NCBI GenBank assembly: GCA_964617375.1
Contig: CAZTXQ010000004.1
Location: 34,860 to 98,859 of the forward strand
Length of the DNA stretch: 64,000 nucleotides
Direction of reading: 5' to 3'
Source: Firm-13 sp964617375
GTDB lineage: Bacteria; Bacillota; Clostridia; Saccharofermentanales; Saccharofermentanaceae
Shown here: piece after piece, positions 18,546 to 27,350 of the stretch
How the letters are laid out: the number at the start of each line of letters is the position of its first letter
Numbering within the stretch: position 1 is the first letter of the stretch
The notes under the pieces: generated by a model
Seen by the model: the letters and a program-made list of their open reading frames with translations, nothing else
Database searches by the model: none
Told to the model about the DNA's origin: nothing
Position numbers and translations under genes: made by a program

Positions 18546-21455
18546 ATGAACCGATCATCTATTCACGTATCTTTTTCTTTCAAAGCCATTCGAAAACAAC
18601 TCTATCTGTTGCTGGCTATGTTATTCCTTCTCTCGAATATTCCGTTTACGGTAGCCGCCGGCGCAGAGGATGCTCCTCATTCCGAAACAGCCATTGCCGC
18701 CCATAGTGCGGAAAGCCTCCGCTGGAGTTCGCCGCTTCTCTTCAAAGATAATGAAGTCGATCCGGCGACCTTGAACGGCGGACCGTTACTGACGCTCACC
18801 AAACTTACCAACGGAGCGGACGGAAGCTTTATTCCGGCCGGATCAGAAGTAACATGGACGTATACCGCAACAAACTGCGGCATTGTTGATCTGTATCACG
18901 TAATCATAACGGATTCGAATCTCGGCTTTATAGGTATAATCCCTACTCTTCCCGTTGGCGCTTCAGAGACGCTCACCAGGATCGGAACCGCAATTTCCGG
19001 ACCTTATGCAAACATGGGTTATGCGCAAGGTTTCTTCTCCTTGGGAGGGGAACCGCTTCCGCCGGAATCCTTTGATCCATGCTGTCTCCCGCCTGTTATA
19101 CTTCCAACCTTTGCGTTTGACGGAAGTTGCTACTTTGGTTCTGAACCTTCGATCGCAATCGACAAAACAACCAATGATTTCGACGGACAGTATATCCTGA
19201 CCGGCGATGCCATTACCTGGTCCTACAAAGTAACCAATACCGGAAACGTAACTTTGACCAATGTCCGGGTTGACGACTCCGTTGCGGGACCTGTCGGAAC
19301 AATCGCCTCTCTTGCTCCCGGGGAGTCGCAAACGCTGACTCTTGCGGGAACTGCCATTGCAGGTGCATATAAAAACACAGGAATCGCTGTCGGAACGCCT
19401 CCTGTCGGCGAAGAAGTAAATTCGAGCGACGACAGCGGTTATTACGGAATTCATCCTTCGCTCTCCATCAGTAAATTAACAAATGGTGCCGATGCGGCGA
19501 AGATTCTCGTCGGAGATCCGATTGAGTGGACTTATGACGTTACCAACGACGGCAATGTCGATTTGGTATCCATTACGGTAACCGATTCCGACCCGGCAAT
19601 CGGTGTAGTCGGAACGATCGACAGTCTGCTTGTCGGCCAGACAGCAACCCTGAGCCGCATGGGAACAGCGACGGCGGGCGCTTATGCCAATACAGGCACA
19701 GCAACCTGCGAATACTCGCTCGAGCAAGGCAGTATTGATTTGATGTGTATCGAAACGCCTCCCGACTGTACTCCGGCTCCTACCGGTACTCCTCAACCGA
19801 TCCAAACAACGGTATCGGCCAGTGACGACAGCAGCTACTTCGGAGTTTCGCCCGCAATCACTATGTCGAAAACAACGAACGGGACCGACGGTTCCATGAT
19901 TCTCAAAGGCAGTCCGATTGTCTGGACATACACGGTCACCAATACGGGCAACAGCGTACTTACGAATGTTACCGTTACAGATTCCGATCCTGCGATCGGA
20001 GAAGTCGGTACCATCGCGACGCTCGCTCCCGGCGAGACACAATCACTCACGGCTAACGGAACGGCCGGAACCGGAGCTTACGATAACACAGGATCGGTTC
20101 ACGGTACGCCGGAAGCCGGCGCAGACGTAACAGCCGCGGATTCGAGCTCGTATTTCGGAGCCGATCCGGTCGTTGGCATATCAAAAACCACCAATGATCT
20201 TGACACAGGCAGCTTCCCCGTCGGCACAGCGCTTACATGGAAGTATACGATCAGCAATCTTGGAAACATCGAAATTGTAAATATTAAAATTACGGATTCG
20301 ATGGAGGGCGATGTCGGCACGATTCCCTCGCTCGCTCCCGGCGAAACGGCAGCACTTACACTCACCGGAACAGCCGTTGCCGGAGCCTATACGAACACCG
20401 GAACGGCGACTGCAAATTATGAATTGCTTCCTGCTCCCTCCTCGGTCCAAAGCATGAATCTCTTACTGAACGGCGAGGAAGGAAATCAGGTAACCGCGTC
20501 CGATGACAGCAGCTATTTCGGCTATACGGCGAGTCTTTCTGTGAATAAAACCACAAACGGCGGAGACGGAATTACGCTGGACGTAGGTGACACAATTACC
20601 TGGTCGTACGAAGTAACGAATACCGGAAACGTAACGGTCACGAACATTACGGTAACGGACTCGGATCCTGATATCGGTCAGGTAGGTACGATCGCATCTC
20701 TTGCTCCCGGAGAATCCCAGACGTTAACCGCGTCCGGAACTGCGGAGGCAGGCGATTACAGCAACACCGGAACCGTGAGCGGTCAACCGGTTGCTGCCGA
20801 TGATTCTGCAATCGGAGATGTCATTACAGCTTCCGATGCCAGCAGCTACTTCGGTTCCGGACCGGCGATTGACATCGCCAAGACGGTTCAGAATATCACC
20901 ACGGCAGGAGCTGCCGGAAAGACAGCGACCGGCGCACCGGGTGACGATTTCAAATTCACTCTTGTCGTAAAGAATACCGGAAATAAAGATCTTTCTCAGA
21001 TCCTGATTACGGACAGCAAGGCCGCAGTCGGTTCTGCGGTAACGGTAGACGGTACGCCGAAGAACTGGGCATCGGGCGCCGGCGGAATTGCCACGCTGGA
21101 GCTGACAGGCCTTGCCGCGGGAGCGAGTTCAACGATCACCTACACACTTGACACCGCAGCGGGTGATGGAACGCTGATCATGCTGAACGTAGCGACGGTT
21201 TCCGCAATGGATCTTTCAACGGAGAAACAGGTCGAAGATACGGATGTCGCAACACTATCGACGTCATCGGTACTCGGAGCCGTACGGTCTACACCGACAC
21301 CGACACCGAATTCGTCGAGTGTTCTCGGAGCAGCCCGAACCGGTGAAGCCTTCGGGTTTGCGGATTGGATCGGAACGCTGTTCCTGCTCGCGGCAGCCGG
21401 CCTTACACTTCGACTTGTGATTCGTAAAGAAGAGAAGTCGATGCATAACAAATAA
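18546..21455 (+). CDS. Cell-surface protein with seven DUF11/DUF7507-like repeats
   Basis: 969 residues: signal peptide (about 1-38), seven Ig-like repeats of roughly 110-140 residues, and a C-terminal membrane anchor with a positive tail. Each repeat begins with SKTTNG-type, continues with WTYxVTNTGN, VTDSDPxIGxVGTI, LAPGExxTLT and ends SSYFG; the seventh is divergent. Such repeats form stalk regions of adhesins. There is no LPXTG. Before the last transmembrane segment the motif VLGAxR occurs twice, the second followed by TGE, which could be an atypical sortase signal. GGAGG lies 6 bases before the ATG. Control by c-di-GMP is inferred from the riboswitch in its leader. Confidence 0.9.
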   Translation: MNRSSIHVSFSFKAIRKQLYLLLAMLFLLSNIPFTVAAGAEDAPHSETAIAAHSAESLRWSSPLLFKDNEVDPATLNGGPLLTLTKLTNGADGSFIPAGSEVTWTYTATNCGIVDLYHVIITDSNLGFIGIIPTLPVGASETLTRIGTAISGPYANMGYAQGFFSLGGEPLPPESFDPCCLPPVILPTFAFDGSCYFGSEPSIAIDKTTNDFDGQYILTGDAITWSYKVTNTGNVTLTNVRVDDSVAGPVGTIASLAPGESQTLTLAGTAIAGAYKNTGIAVGTPPVGEEVNSSDDSGYYGIHPSLSISKLTNGADAAKILVGDPIEWTYDVTNDGNVDLVSITVTDSDPAIGVVGTIDSLLVGQTATLSRMGTATAGAYANTGTATCEYSLEQGSIDLMCIETPPDCTPAPTGTPQPIQTTVSASDDSSYFGVSPAITMSKTTNGTDGSMILKGSPIVWTYTVTNTGNSVLTNVTVTDSDPAIGEVGTIATLAPGETQSLTANGTAGTGAYDNTGSVHGTPEAGADVTAADSSSYFGADPVVGISKTTNDLDTGSFPVGTALTWKYTISNLGNIEIVNIKITDSMEGDVGTIPSLAPGETAALTLTGTAVAGAYTNTGTATANYELLPAPSSVQSMNLLLNGEEGNQVTASDDSSYFGYTASLSVNKTTNGGDGITLDVGDTITWSYEVTNTGNVTVTNITVTDSDPDIGQVGTIASLAPGESQTLTASGTAEAGDYSNTGTVSGQPVAADDSAIGDVITASDASSYFGSGPAIDIAKTVQNITTAGAAGKTATGAPGDDFKFTLVVKNTGNKDLSQILITDSKAAVGSAVTVDGTPKNWASGAGGIATLELTGLAAGASSTITYTLDTAAGDGTLIMLNVATVSAMDLSTEKQVEDTDVATLSTSSVLGAVRSTPTPTPNSSSVLGAARTGEAFGFADWIGTLFLLAAAGLTLRLVIRKEEKSMHNK

Positions 21456-21491
21456 CAGAAAACGAAGAGCAAATGGTAAAGTGAAACGGTG

Positions 21492-21515
21492 TGTCCGGAT
21501 TCTCTGATCCGGACA
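21492..21515 (+). terminator. Stem-loop after the surface protein gene
   Basis: Arms GTCCGGAT and ATCCGGAC around a 6-base loop, 35 bases after the surface protein stop. It is followed by A-rich rather than T-rich DNA, so alone it is more likely an mRNA-end stabiliser than a terminator. Confidence 0.4.
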
Positions 21516-21522
21516 AGAAAAC

Positions 21523-21574
21523 AAAAAAAAGGAGCGCGTTTTATGGATAATCCCAAAAGCGCGCTCCTCTTTTT
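21523..21574. terminator. Bidirectional intrinsic terminator
   Basis: Stem GGAGCGCG with GCGCGCTCC, flanked by eight A on the left and a T-rich run on the right, so it can terminate the surface protein gene on the plus strand and maf on the minus strand. It sits exactly between these convergent genes. Confidence 0.88.
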
Positions 21575-21587
21575 GTGAATCCCTCAA

Positions 21588-22538
21588 TTAATCCAGCTTC
21601 AGCCGTCTGTACAATTCACCGACGGGAAGCCCCATAACCGTATAAAAATCGCCCTTGATTCCGCGGATAAAGAGCGCTCCCATATCCTGTATACCGTATG
21701 AGCCTGCCTTATCAAGCGGCAGACCGCTCCGGACATACTCTTCTGCCATTGCCTTCTCCTGCTCTCCCCACGGGAAGAACGCGACTCGCGTCGTTGTAAA
21801 GAACGTCTCGCTTCTCTCGCGGCTGCGGATACTGACACCGGTAAACACATGGTGTTCACGTCCCGCAAGCGTTCGAAGCATCTGTAACGCGTCCTCCGGC
21901 GAAGAAGGTTTCCCGAGTATCTCCTCATCAATCGTAACAATCGTATCGGAACCGATGACGACACACTCCGGGTTATTTCCAAGTATCTTCTCTGCTTTTG
22001 CCGCAGCTAAGGCCATCACCGTGCATGCGGCCCTTACGCCGAAAGGCTCCGCTCTATAGTCCGTCTGAATTCTTGCTGTAAGTGCGTCTTCATCAAGTGA
22101 TGGAACGGCACAGGTGAACGGAATATTCAGGAGACCGAGCAGTTCCCTTCGTCTCGGCGACTGGCTGGCCAGTATTAGGCCGGTACGGGATGCCTCTGAG
22201 GCGGAATACACGGATGTTTCGCCGGAATCCGGAAAACGGAACGGTCCTGATTCTTCGGTAATCCGATTCGAAAGACCGCTTCGCATGTCTTCGTCAAAAA
22301 GATCAATCTCTTCGGTTTCCCAGCCGTCCTGATCTCTTAAAAGGACCTGTCTGATACCGGGCGTCTTTCTCAGAAGACCGAGTATCTCCAGAACATTCGC
22401 GGAATGTTCCGTCGCGGCTGTCACGCCTTCGCCGGTCCGGCAAATTGTCTTAAAATCCTGTGTTTCCTTAAGGATAAGATCCAGAGTCCTGTCCGCCGAA
22501 TCACGGTTTATAAAAGTAAGGTAAAAAGTGTATGCCAT
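21588..22538 (-). CDS. Maf-family nucleotide pyrophosphatase with N-terminal extension
   Basis: 316 residues. The C-terminal 200 residues are a full Maf/YhdE nucleotide pyrophosphatase: start motif ILASQSPRRRELL near residue 121, VIGSDTIV, EILGKPSS, HHVFTGVS, and DKAGSYGIQDMGALFI. Maf proteins are normally about 190-200 residues and begin at the ASxSPRR motif. Here about 115 residues precede it, starting MAYTFYLTFINRDSAD; I do not recognise this extension. No internal start with a good ribosome binding site was evident, so I keep the long form. It may be a fusion or an added regulatory domain. Confidence 0.85.
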   Translation of the reverse strand: MAYTFYLTFINRDSADRTLDLILKETQDFKTICRTGEGVTAATEHSANVLEILGLLRKTPGIRQVLLRDQDGWETEEIDLFDEDMRSGLSNRITEESGPFRFPDSGETSVYSASEASRTGLILASQSPRRRELLGLLNIPFTCAVPSLDEDALTARIQTDYRAEPFGVRAACTVMALAAAKAEKILGNNPECVVIGSDTIVTIDEEILGKPSSPEDALQMLRTLAGREHHVFTGVSIRSRERSETFFTTTRVAFFPWGEQEKAMAEEYVRSGLPLDKAGSYGIQDMGALFIRGIKGDFYTVMGLPVGELYRRLKLD

Positions 22539-22579
22539 ATTTGAGCTTCCTCTCCGCAGGAGATTATGGGAATATCAGC

Positions 22580-23461
22580 TCATTTATTATAATGGAACAT
22601 TTGGAGGAGCGCATCCGCAAATTCATAATCGACGCGAAGATTCTTTATAGTCGTCTTCGACGTCTTTCGATTCCGATTGTCCAAGGCTATCTCGTTAATA
22701 TCGATATAGTTCTCTGTATAATCGCCGGAATGATGAAGGGTGATCTCCGTATAATTTCTCTGGGAAAAGGTATTGAGATCGAGTGACCGGATGACTTCCG
22801 TCGGATTCTTCTCAAGATCCGAGACTCTGGTCTTGGTCTGAAAATACGGAAGCGCAAAAGTCTTCGGATACTTGACGGCCCATTTTCCCTCGGACTCAAT
22901 AAATGGCTTCTTGGTCTGACTGATCACAGGGAATAGCATACACAGATAGATCAGAGCAATTTCGATAATCCAGACGATTCCGAGCAGGACTCCGTTCACG
23001 GCAGAGGAATCGCTCCCCGAACTCGTATGGCTGCTCGACATGGACCAGGTTCCTTCCTGATTGATTGCACCGATCATCTGGATGAAATCCAGGGGGTGAG
23101 TGATTAGTGAGGGAGCATATGAGATATAGGAAGCTGCACCGTCATAGATATCCGAAGCGATAAAGCTCACATAAAAGATCCATTTGAAATACGTAAGAAA
23201 CAAGTAGCCGAGTGTGACCGCAAGCAAAGCAACCACAACGCTTCGCATCTTAAACCACTTGCACAGGAGGCCAGCCAGCCAGCCCAGAGCTAATCCGAAT
23301 AATATTGTAACGATAATCGTAAGCTTGATATACGGACAGACTCGTATAAGAAACAGATACGGAATGCTGATAGCAGAACCGATGATAGCCACTCCGAAAA
23401 AGATCGAGAAGAAACCCGCGACCGATGATTGCTGCGATGGTGCATAGTATTTCGACGTCAT
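22580..23461 (-). CDS. Multi-pass membrane protein of unknown function
   Basis: About 293 residues with several hydrophobic helices (about 15-45, 45-62, 70-100 and 155-180) and a hydrophilic C-terminal third of about 110 residues that would be cytoplasmic. A Ser-rich stretch (SSSHTSSGSDSS) precedes the last helix. Start at 23461 is chosen because AAAGGAG lies 11 bases before it; an in-frame ATG at 23485 is the alternative. I do not recognise a family. Confidence 0.7.
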   Translation of the reverse strand: MTSKYYAPSQQSSVAGFFSIFFGVAIIGSAISIPYLFLIRVCPYIKLTIIVTILFGLALGWLAGLLCKWFKMRSVVVALLAVTLGYLFLTYFKWIFYVSFIASDIYDGAASYISYAPSLITHPLDFIQMIGAINQEGTWSMSSSHTSSGSDSSAVNGVLLGIVWIIEIALIYLCMLFPVISQTKKPFIESEGKWAVKYPKTFALPYFQTKTRVSDLEKNPTEVIRSLDLNTFSQRNYTEITLHHSGDYTENYIDINEIALDNRNRKTSKTTIKNLRVDYEFADALLQMFHYNK

Positions 23462-23494
23462 AATAATCATTGCTCCTTTACTCATATGCGAATC

Positions 23495-23523
23495 ATTCTA
23501 GCATTGTGGCAAGCTGCACGCAA
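23495..23523 (-). promoter_or_regulatory. Putative promoter of the membrane protein gene
   Basis: Minus strand: TTGCGT, 17 bases, TAGAAT (5/6), about 35 bases before the chosen start. Confidence 0.45.
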
Positions 23524-23566
23524 TGATATAAGTCTGATATTTTTTACATATTGCACGGGATGCGGT

Positions 23567-23574
23567 GATATAAT
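23567..23574 (+). promoter_or_regulatory. Extended -10 promoter of zinc ribbon gene
   Basis: TGATATAAT-type extended -10 element 24 bases before the ATG at 23598; no good -35. With the start so close the leader would be short. Confidence 0.4.
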
Positions 23575-23597
23575 GAGATAAAAAGGGGTGATGAGAT

Positions 23598-23828
23598 ATG
23601 ATTACATGTCCAAAATGCGGTTTTAAAGATCATATTGAAGGCGCGGTATTCTGTCAGAACTGCGGCCAGCACATCGGAATCAACTACTGTACCAACGCGG
23701 ATTGTCCCAAAGGAGTTCAGCCCAGACTGCCCGAAGATGCGCGCTTCTGCCCGTTCTGCGGCAAAAAAACGTATTTTTCGGATATCGGAATTTTCTCGTC
23801 GGAGGAATCGTATCCGTTTCCCTTATAA
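23598..23828 (+). CDS. Small zinc-ribbon protein
   Basis: 76 residues with two paired zinc-ribbon knuckles: CPKC with CQNC, then a CTNADC-type pair with CPFC. Such small double zinc-ribbon proteins are common in Firmicutes and usually uncharacterised. GGGGTGA precedes the ATG. It converges on the diguanylate cyclase gene with only 6 bases between the stops. Confidence 0.75.
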   Translation: MITCPKCGFKDHIEGAVFCQNCGQHIGINYCTNADCPKGVQPRLPEDARFCPFCGKKTYFSDIGIFSSEESYPFPL

Positions 23829-23834
23829 CGCGAT

Positions 23835-25418
23835 CTAGACTTTATCCGTAGTTTCCTGATCGGACGAATCTTTCATCCGGTCATCATAGATCACGACTCT
23901 GTTGCGCCCGGTCTGCTTCGCACGATAGAGCGCACGGTCCGCGCGTCTGTAAAAGGCTGAAAAGGACTCGCCCGGAGCTCTTTCGGCCACGCCCAGGCTG
24001 GCGGTAATCCGGCCCGCCTGAGGGTGTTCTTTCTCTTCGATCCGCTTCCGGATCTTCTCGGCAGCTTCCGCCGCACCGAGGATGTCGGTCTTCGGAAGGA
24101 GAATCTCGAATTCTTCGCCGCCGAGGCGTACGAGCACGTCAGCCTTTCTGATACACTCCCCGATAATGTTTGCCGTTTGGACAAGTACCTCGTCTCCGAC
24201 CGGATGTCCGTATTTGTCGTTTACCCTCTTGAAATAGTCAATATCAATCGTTATCAGGGATAAGGTTTCCTGATAACGGTCGGAATGGTACATCGCTTTA
24301 TCCATAACCGAATCAAGATACCTTCTGTTCTTTAATCCTGTCAAAGGATCCGTCAGCGAAATTTCGCGAATCTGATTCTCGGCTCTCTTACGGAATTCCA
24401 CCTCCCTGAACGCGAGGAACAGGAGTATTGCGATGATAAAAATCGGAATGGAGCGGATCAACGCATCAAGCAGAATGGTGCCTCTCGGTTCTATGATGTA
24501 GAGTGTCCAAGGAGCGTCGCTGAAAGTCATCTTATACACGAAGTGATCGCCGATGATCTGAACTCTGTTGTCAGCGGTGTTGCCCAGGCCCTTTATATCG
24601 CTTTCGGACAAGTCGTCAATGTCAGAAAGTTTCCTGATTTCGGTATTTTCGGAAAGATTTCCGTCCGCAATAATCGTACCGTACGGAGTGACCAGATATC
24701 CCTGATAGTCCGTCGCGAGAAACCGGTCCAGGCGGTTCGTGTCAAGATCAATCGAAACGACTCCCATAAAGAGATTCTCCTGATATAAAGGATTCGAGAT
24801 TGTAACTATCAAACCTTTCCCGGCAGCATCCAGATACACATCCGTCCAGACAGCACTTCGGGAAGGATTGTTCGCGGGAGTTGCGACCGAATAGAAAGTG
24901 ACATCCCGAAGACCGTCGTAATACGCGAAATCCTTCGACTCTATATAGGGATACATCATGATAAAATCAAATTCACTCGTGTAATAAATCCAGGCGAGAT
25001 CCGGATAACGGCCATAGAATCCCTTGAAGAAATCGTTCAGGTTGAGAGCGAGATTCAGACTCTCCTTCGCCGCTCCTATGGTCGGGACGGTTCCCGCTCC
25101 GGTAAGATTGCCGACCGGAGAACCGAAAATCGCGCCGTTCAGTCCATCGAGGGAATACATGTTTTTCCCGGAATCATATACGAGTTTGCCCGCAAGGAAC
25201 GGCTCGTCTTCATTCTTCGAGGCGAAGTATTTCTCCCCGTAAATCGAAAGCCCGCTGATGATAAAATTCGCGGGTCGTATCGCATCTCCGATGTCCAGCT
25301 GTTCCCGTTTCGCCGTTTCGGCGAAATCATTGAGCACGGCTATATAGTTGACGGCAAAAGACGCCAGAATCAGCGCGATTGAAAGAACAAACTTGAATGC
25401 CCTGCTTAAGCTTCTCAT
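23835..25418 (-). CDS. Membrane-bound diguanylate cyclase (sensor-GGDEF)
   Basis: 527 residues: transmembrane helix about 10-32, an extracytoplasmic sensor of about 280 residues resembling a double Cache domain, a second helix about 312-335, then a GGDEF domain (about 355-510). The active-site signature is GGEEF, so it should make c-di-GMP from two GTP. RKAD five residues before it is an intact RxxD product-inhibition site. The domain opens with LTDPLTGLKNRRYLD and has IDIDYFKRVNDKYGH. It could supply the signal sensed by the riboswitch at 18.3 kb and removed by the HD-GYP protein at 5.6-7.1 kb. Confidence 0.93.
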   Translation of the reverse strand: MRSLSRAFKFVLSIALILASFAVNYIAVLNDFAETAKREQLDIGDAIRPANFIISGLSIYGEKYFASKNEDEPFLAGKLVYDSGKNMYSLDGLNGAIFGSPVGNLTGAGTVPTIGAAKESLNLALNLNDFFKGFYGRYPDLAWIYYTSEFDFIMMYPYIESKDFAYYDGLRDVTFYSVATPANNPSRSAVWTDVYLDAAGKGLIVTISNPLYQENLFMGVVSIDLDTNRLDRFLATDYQGYLVTPYGTIIADGNLSENTEIRKLSDIDDLSESDIKGLGNTADNRVQIIGDHFVYKMTFSDAPWTLYIIEPRGTILLDALIRSIPIFIIAILLFLAFREVEFRKRAENQIREISLTDPLTGLKNRRYLDSVMDKAMYHSDRYQETLSLITIDIDYFKRVNDKYGHPVGDEVLVQTANIIGECIRKADVLVRLGGEEFEILLPKTDILGAAEAAEKIRKRIEEKEHPQAGRITASLGVAERAPGESFSAFYRRADRALYRAKQTGRNRVVIYDDRMKDSSDQETTDKV

Positions 25419-25505
25419 ATTCAGCCTCGCGTCCCAAAAAACTGCAATTTTACGTCACAGCGCGCTGTCAGCCGGATGATCGGGCTCAACATTTATGATA
25501 ACTAA

Positions 25506-27290
25506 TTATATCATAATCGGCTCCGTTTGATCCTTCAGCCAGCTCTTATGTTCTTCGTCGAGAAACGGGCTTAATTTGTCGTAAACATCGGCGTGATAAC
25601 GGTTGAGCCAGCCCTTTTCAAAATCGTCAAGCATCCCGGGTACGATCGCACGAAGGTCGATCGGAAGAAAGCAAAGTGTCTCAAAACGCATAAAGGTTCC
25701 GTCGTGAGTCATCCCGTCCTCGACGATCAGAAGCGTGTTTTCCGTCCGTATTCCGTGCTTTCCTTCTTTGTAAACGCCCGGTTCGACCGTAATGATCATT
25801 CCCTTTTCGAGTCTTGCGCCGGCTGCCGTTTTGGCGAAGCGCTGAGGAGCTTCATGCACAGTCGAGAAGTATCCGACGCCGTGACCGGTTCCGCACTTGT
25901 AATCCATGCCTCTCTGCCACATCGGCATGCGAGCCAGCACGTCGAGATTCGGTCCCGTCGCACCGTACAGGAACTTAGCCGAGGAGAGCGCAATCAGCGA
26001 TTTGAGCGTCAGGGTAAAATCCGTCTTCTCCTCTTCTGTCAATTCGCCGAGAGCTATTGTTCTTGTGATGTCCGTCGTCCCGTTCAGGAACTGACACCCC
26101 GAGTCCAGAAGGAAAAAACCGTGCGGCTCGAGAACCGCGTTCGATTCCGGTTTCGGTGCATAATGCATCATCGCGGCATTCCTGCCGTAGGCGGCAATCG
26201 TCCCGAAGCTTAAGCCTTTGAATAGAGGCAGCTCCCTGCGGAATTCGAGACCTCTCTCATCGACTTCAAGTTCGGTTACGGGTCTTTTCGAAACAGTATC
26301 GTCAATCCACTTGAAAAGCCGGACGAGTGCCGTCGCATCCTTAAGATAGGAATCGCGTATGTTTCTGATCTCCGTATCGTTCTTTATAGCCTTCATCGGT
26401 ATGACAAGGCTCTCGCCTTCGATCACGCGGATCTCCGGCCGGATCGATCCCGTGATGCGGACATTCGTTTTCTCGGGATCATAAAGCAGAGAAACACTGC
26501 CTTCCAGTCCGCGGACCGCTTCATAAACCGCGTCGTATTCTTTAATATCGATCCGGTCATTGCTTAAGCTCCTGCGGACCTCGTCCGGGAATTTTCTCAG
26601 ATTCGCGAAAAGGACGGCCTCTTCTCTTCCGATCAGCGCAAAAGCCGTGACAAAAGGATTGTACGGTACGTCGCTTCCGCGGATGTTAAAGAGCCAGCAG
26701 ATTTCATCGACGGCCGTCAGAACGTAATAGTCCGCCCGGGCGTTCGCCATTCCCGCACGAACCTTCGCGAGCTTCTCGCCGCGGCTTCTTCCTGCGTATA
26801 TTTCCTCGTGCACGAAAACGGGATCCGGAGATATTTCGGGTCTGTCACTCCAGACCGTTTCGAAAGGATCGCTCTCCGTGAGAAAAACTGCCGGTTTGCC
26901 GGTCAAGGCCTTCTCGAGTGTTCTCCGGTTTTCGATCGACAGTACCCGTCCGTCGGCGGCAATGCGGCCGCCTTCCCCGATCTGTCCGGCAATCCAATCC
27001 TCGCAAGTCGGGACGCCCGCTTCTCCCATCTTAAAAAGCCGGATGCCGGAACCGTCAAGCTCCTTCTCCGCCTGAATGAAATAGCGGCCGTCGGTCCAGA
27101 GTCCCGCGTCGTCTGCCGTAATAACCGCCGTTCCGGCCGATCCGGTAAAGCCGGTAAGCCAGGCTCTGGATCTCCAATGGAGTCCCGTATATTCGCTCAT
27201 ATGCGCATCAGAGCTCGGCACATAGCAAATGTCCGCGCCCTTATCCATCATCCATTCTCTGAGAAGCTTAAGTTTTTCGGTTGTTTTCAT
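25506..27290 (-). CDS. Xaa-Pro aminopeptidase (M24B family)
   Basis: Long-form aminopeptidase P, 594 residues, cutting N-terminal residues before proline. It has two N-terminal creatinase-like domains (about 1-300) and a C-terminal pita-bread catalytic domain. Metal ligands are visible: Asp in LLDSGCQF and DITRT, His in GTGHGVGYF, Glu in TVEPGVY and the late Glu in GIRTENTLLI. Start at 27290 is taken because AGGAG precedes it and homology begins there. It lies 60 bases downstream of eutH on the same strand. Confidence 0.92.
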   Translation of the reverse strand: MKTTEKLKLLREWMMDKGADICYVPSSDAHMSEYTGLHWRSRAWLTGFTGSAGTAVITADDAGLWTDGRYFIQAEKELDGSGIRLFKMGEAGVPTCEDWIAGQIGEGGRIAADGRVLSIENRRTLEKALTGKPAVFLTESDPFETVWSDRPEISPDPVFVHEEIYAGRSRGEKLAKVRAGMANARADYYVLTAVDEICWLFNIRGSDVPYNPFVTAFALIGREEAVLFANLRKFPDEVRRSLSNDRIDIKEYDAVYEAVRGLEGSVSLLYDPEKTNVRITGSIRPEIRVIEGESLVIPMKAIKNDTEIRNIRDSYLKDATALVRLFKWIDDTVSKRPVTELEVDERGLEFRRELPLFKGLSFGTIAAYGRNAAMMHYAPKPESNAVLEPHGFFLLDSGCQFLNGTTDITRTIALGELTEEEKTDFTLTLKSLIALSSAKFLYGATGPNLDVLARMPMWQRGMDYKCGTGHGVGYFSTVHEAPQRFAKTAAGARLEKGMIITVEPGVYKEGKHGIRTENTLLIVEDGMTHDGTFMRFETLCFLPIDLRAIVPGMLDDFEKGWLNRYHADVYDKLSPFLDEEHKSWLKDQTEPIMI

Positions 27291-27350
27291 GTTGTCACTC
27301 CTGATTGTTATTTCTATTCGAATCCGTCCAAACAAATCCATTTGCTGAAT

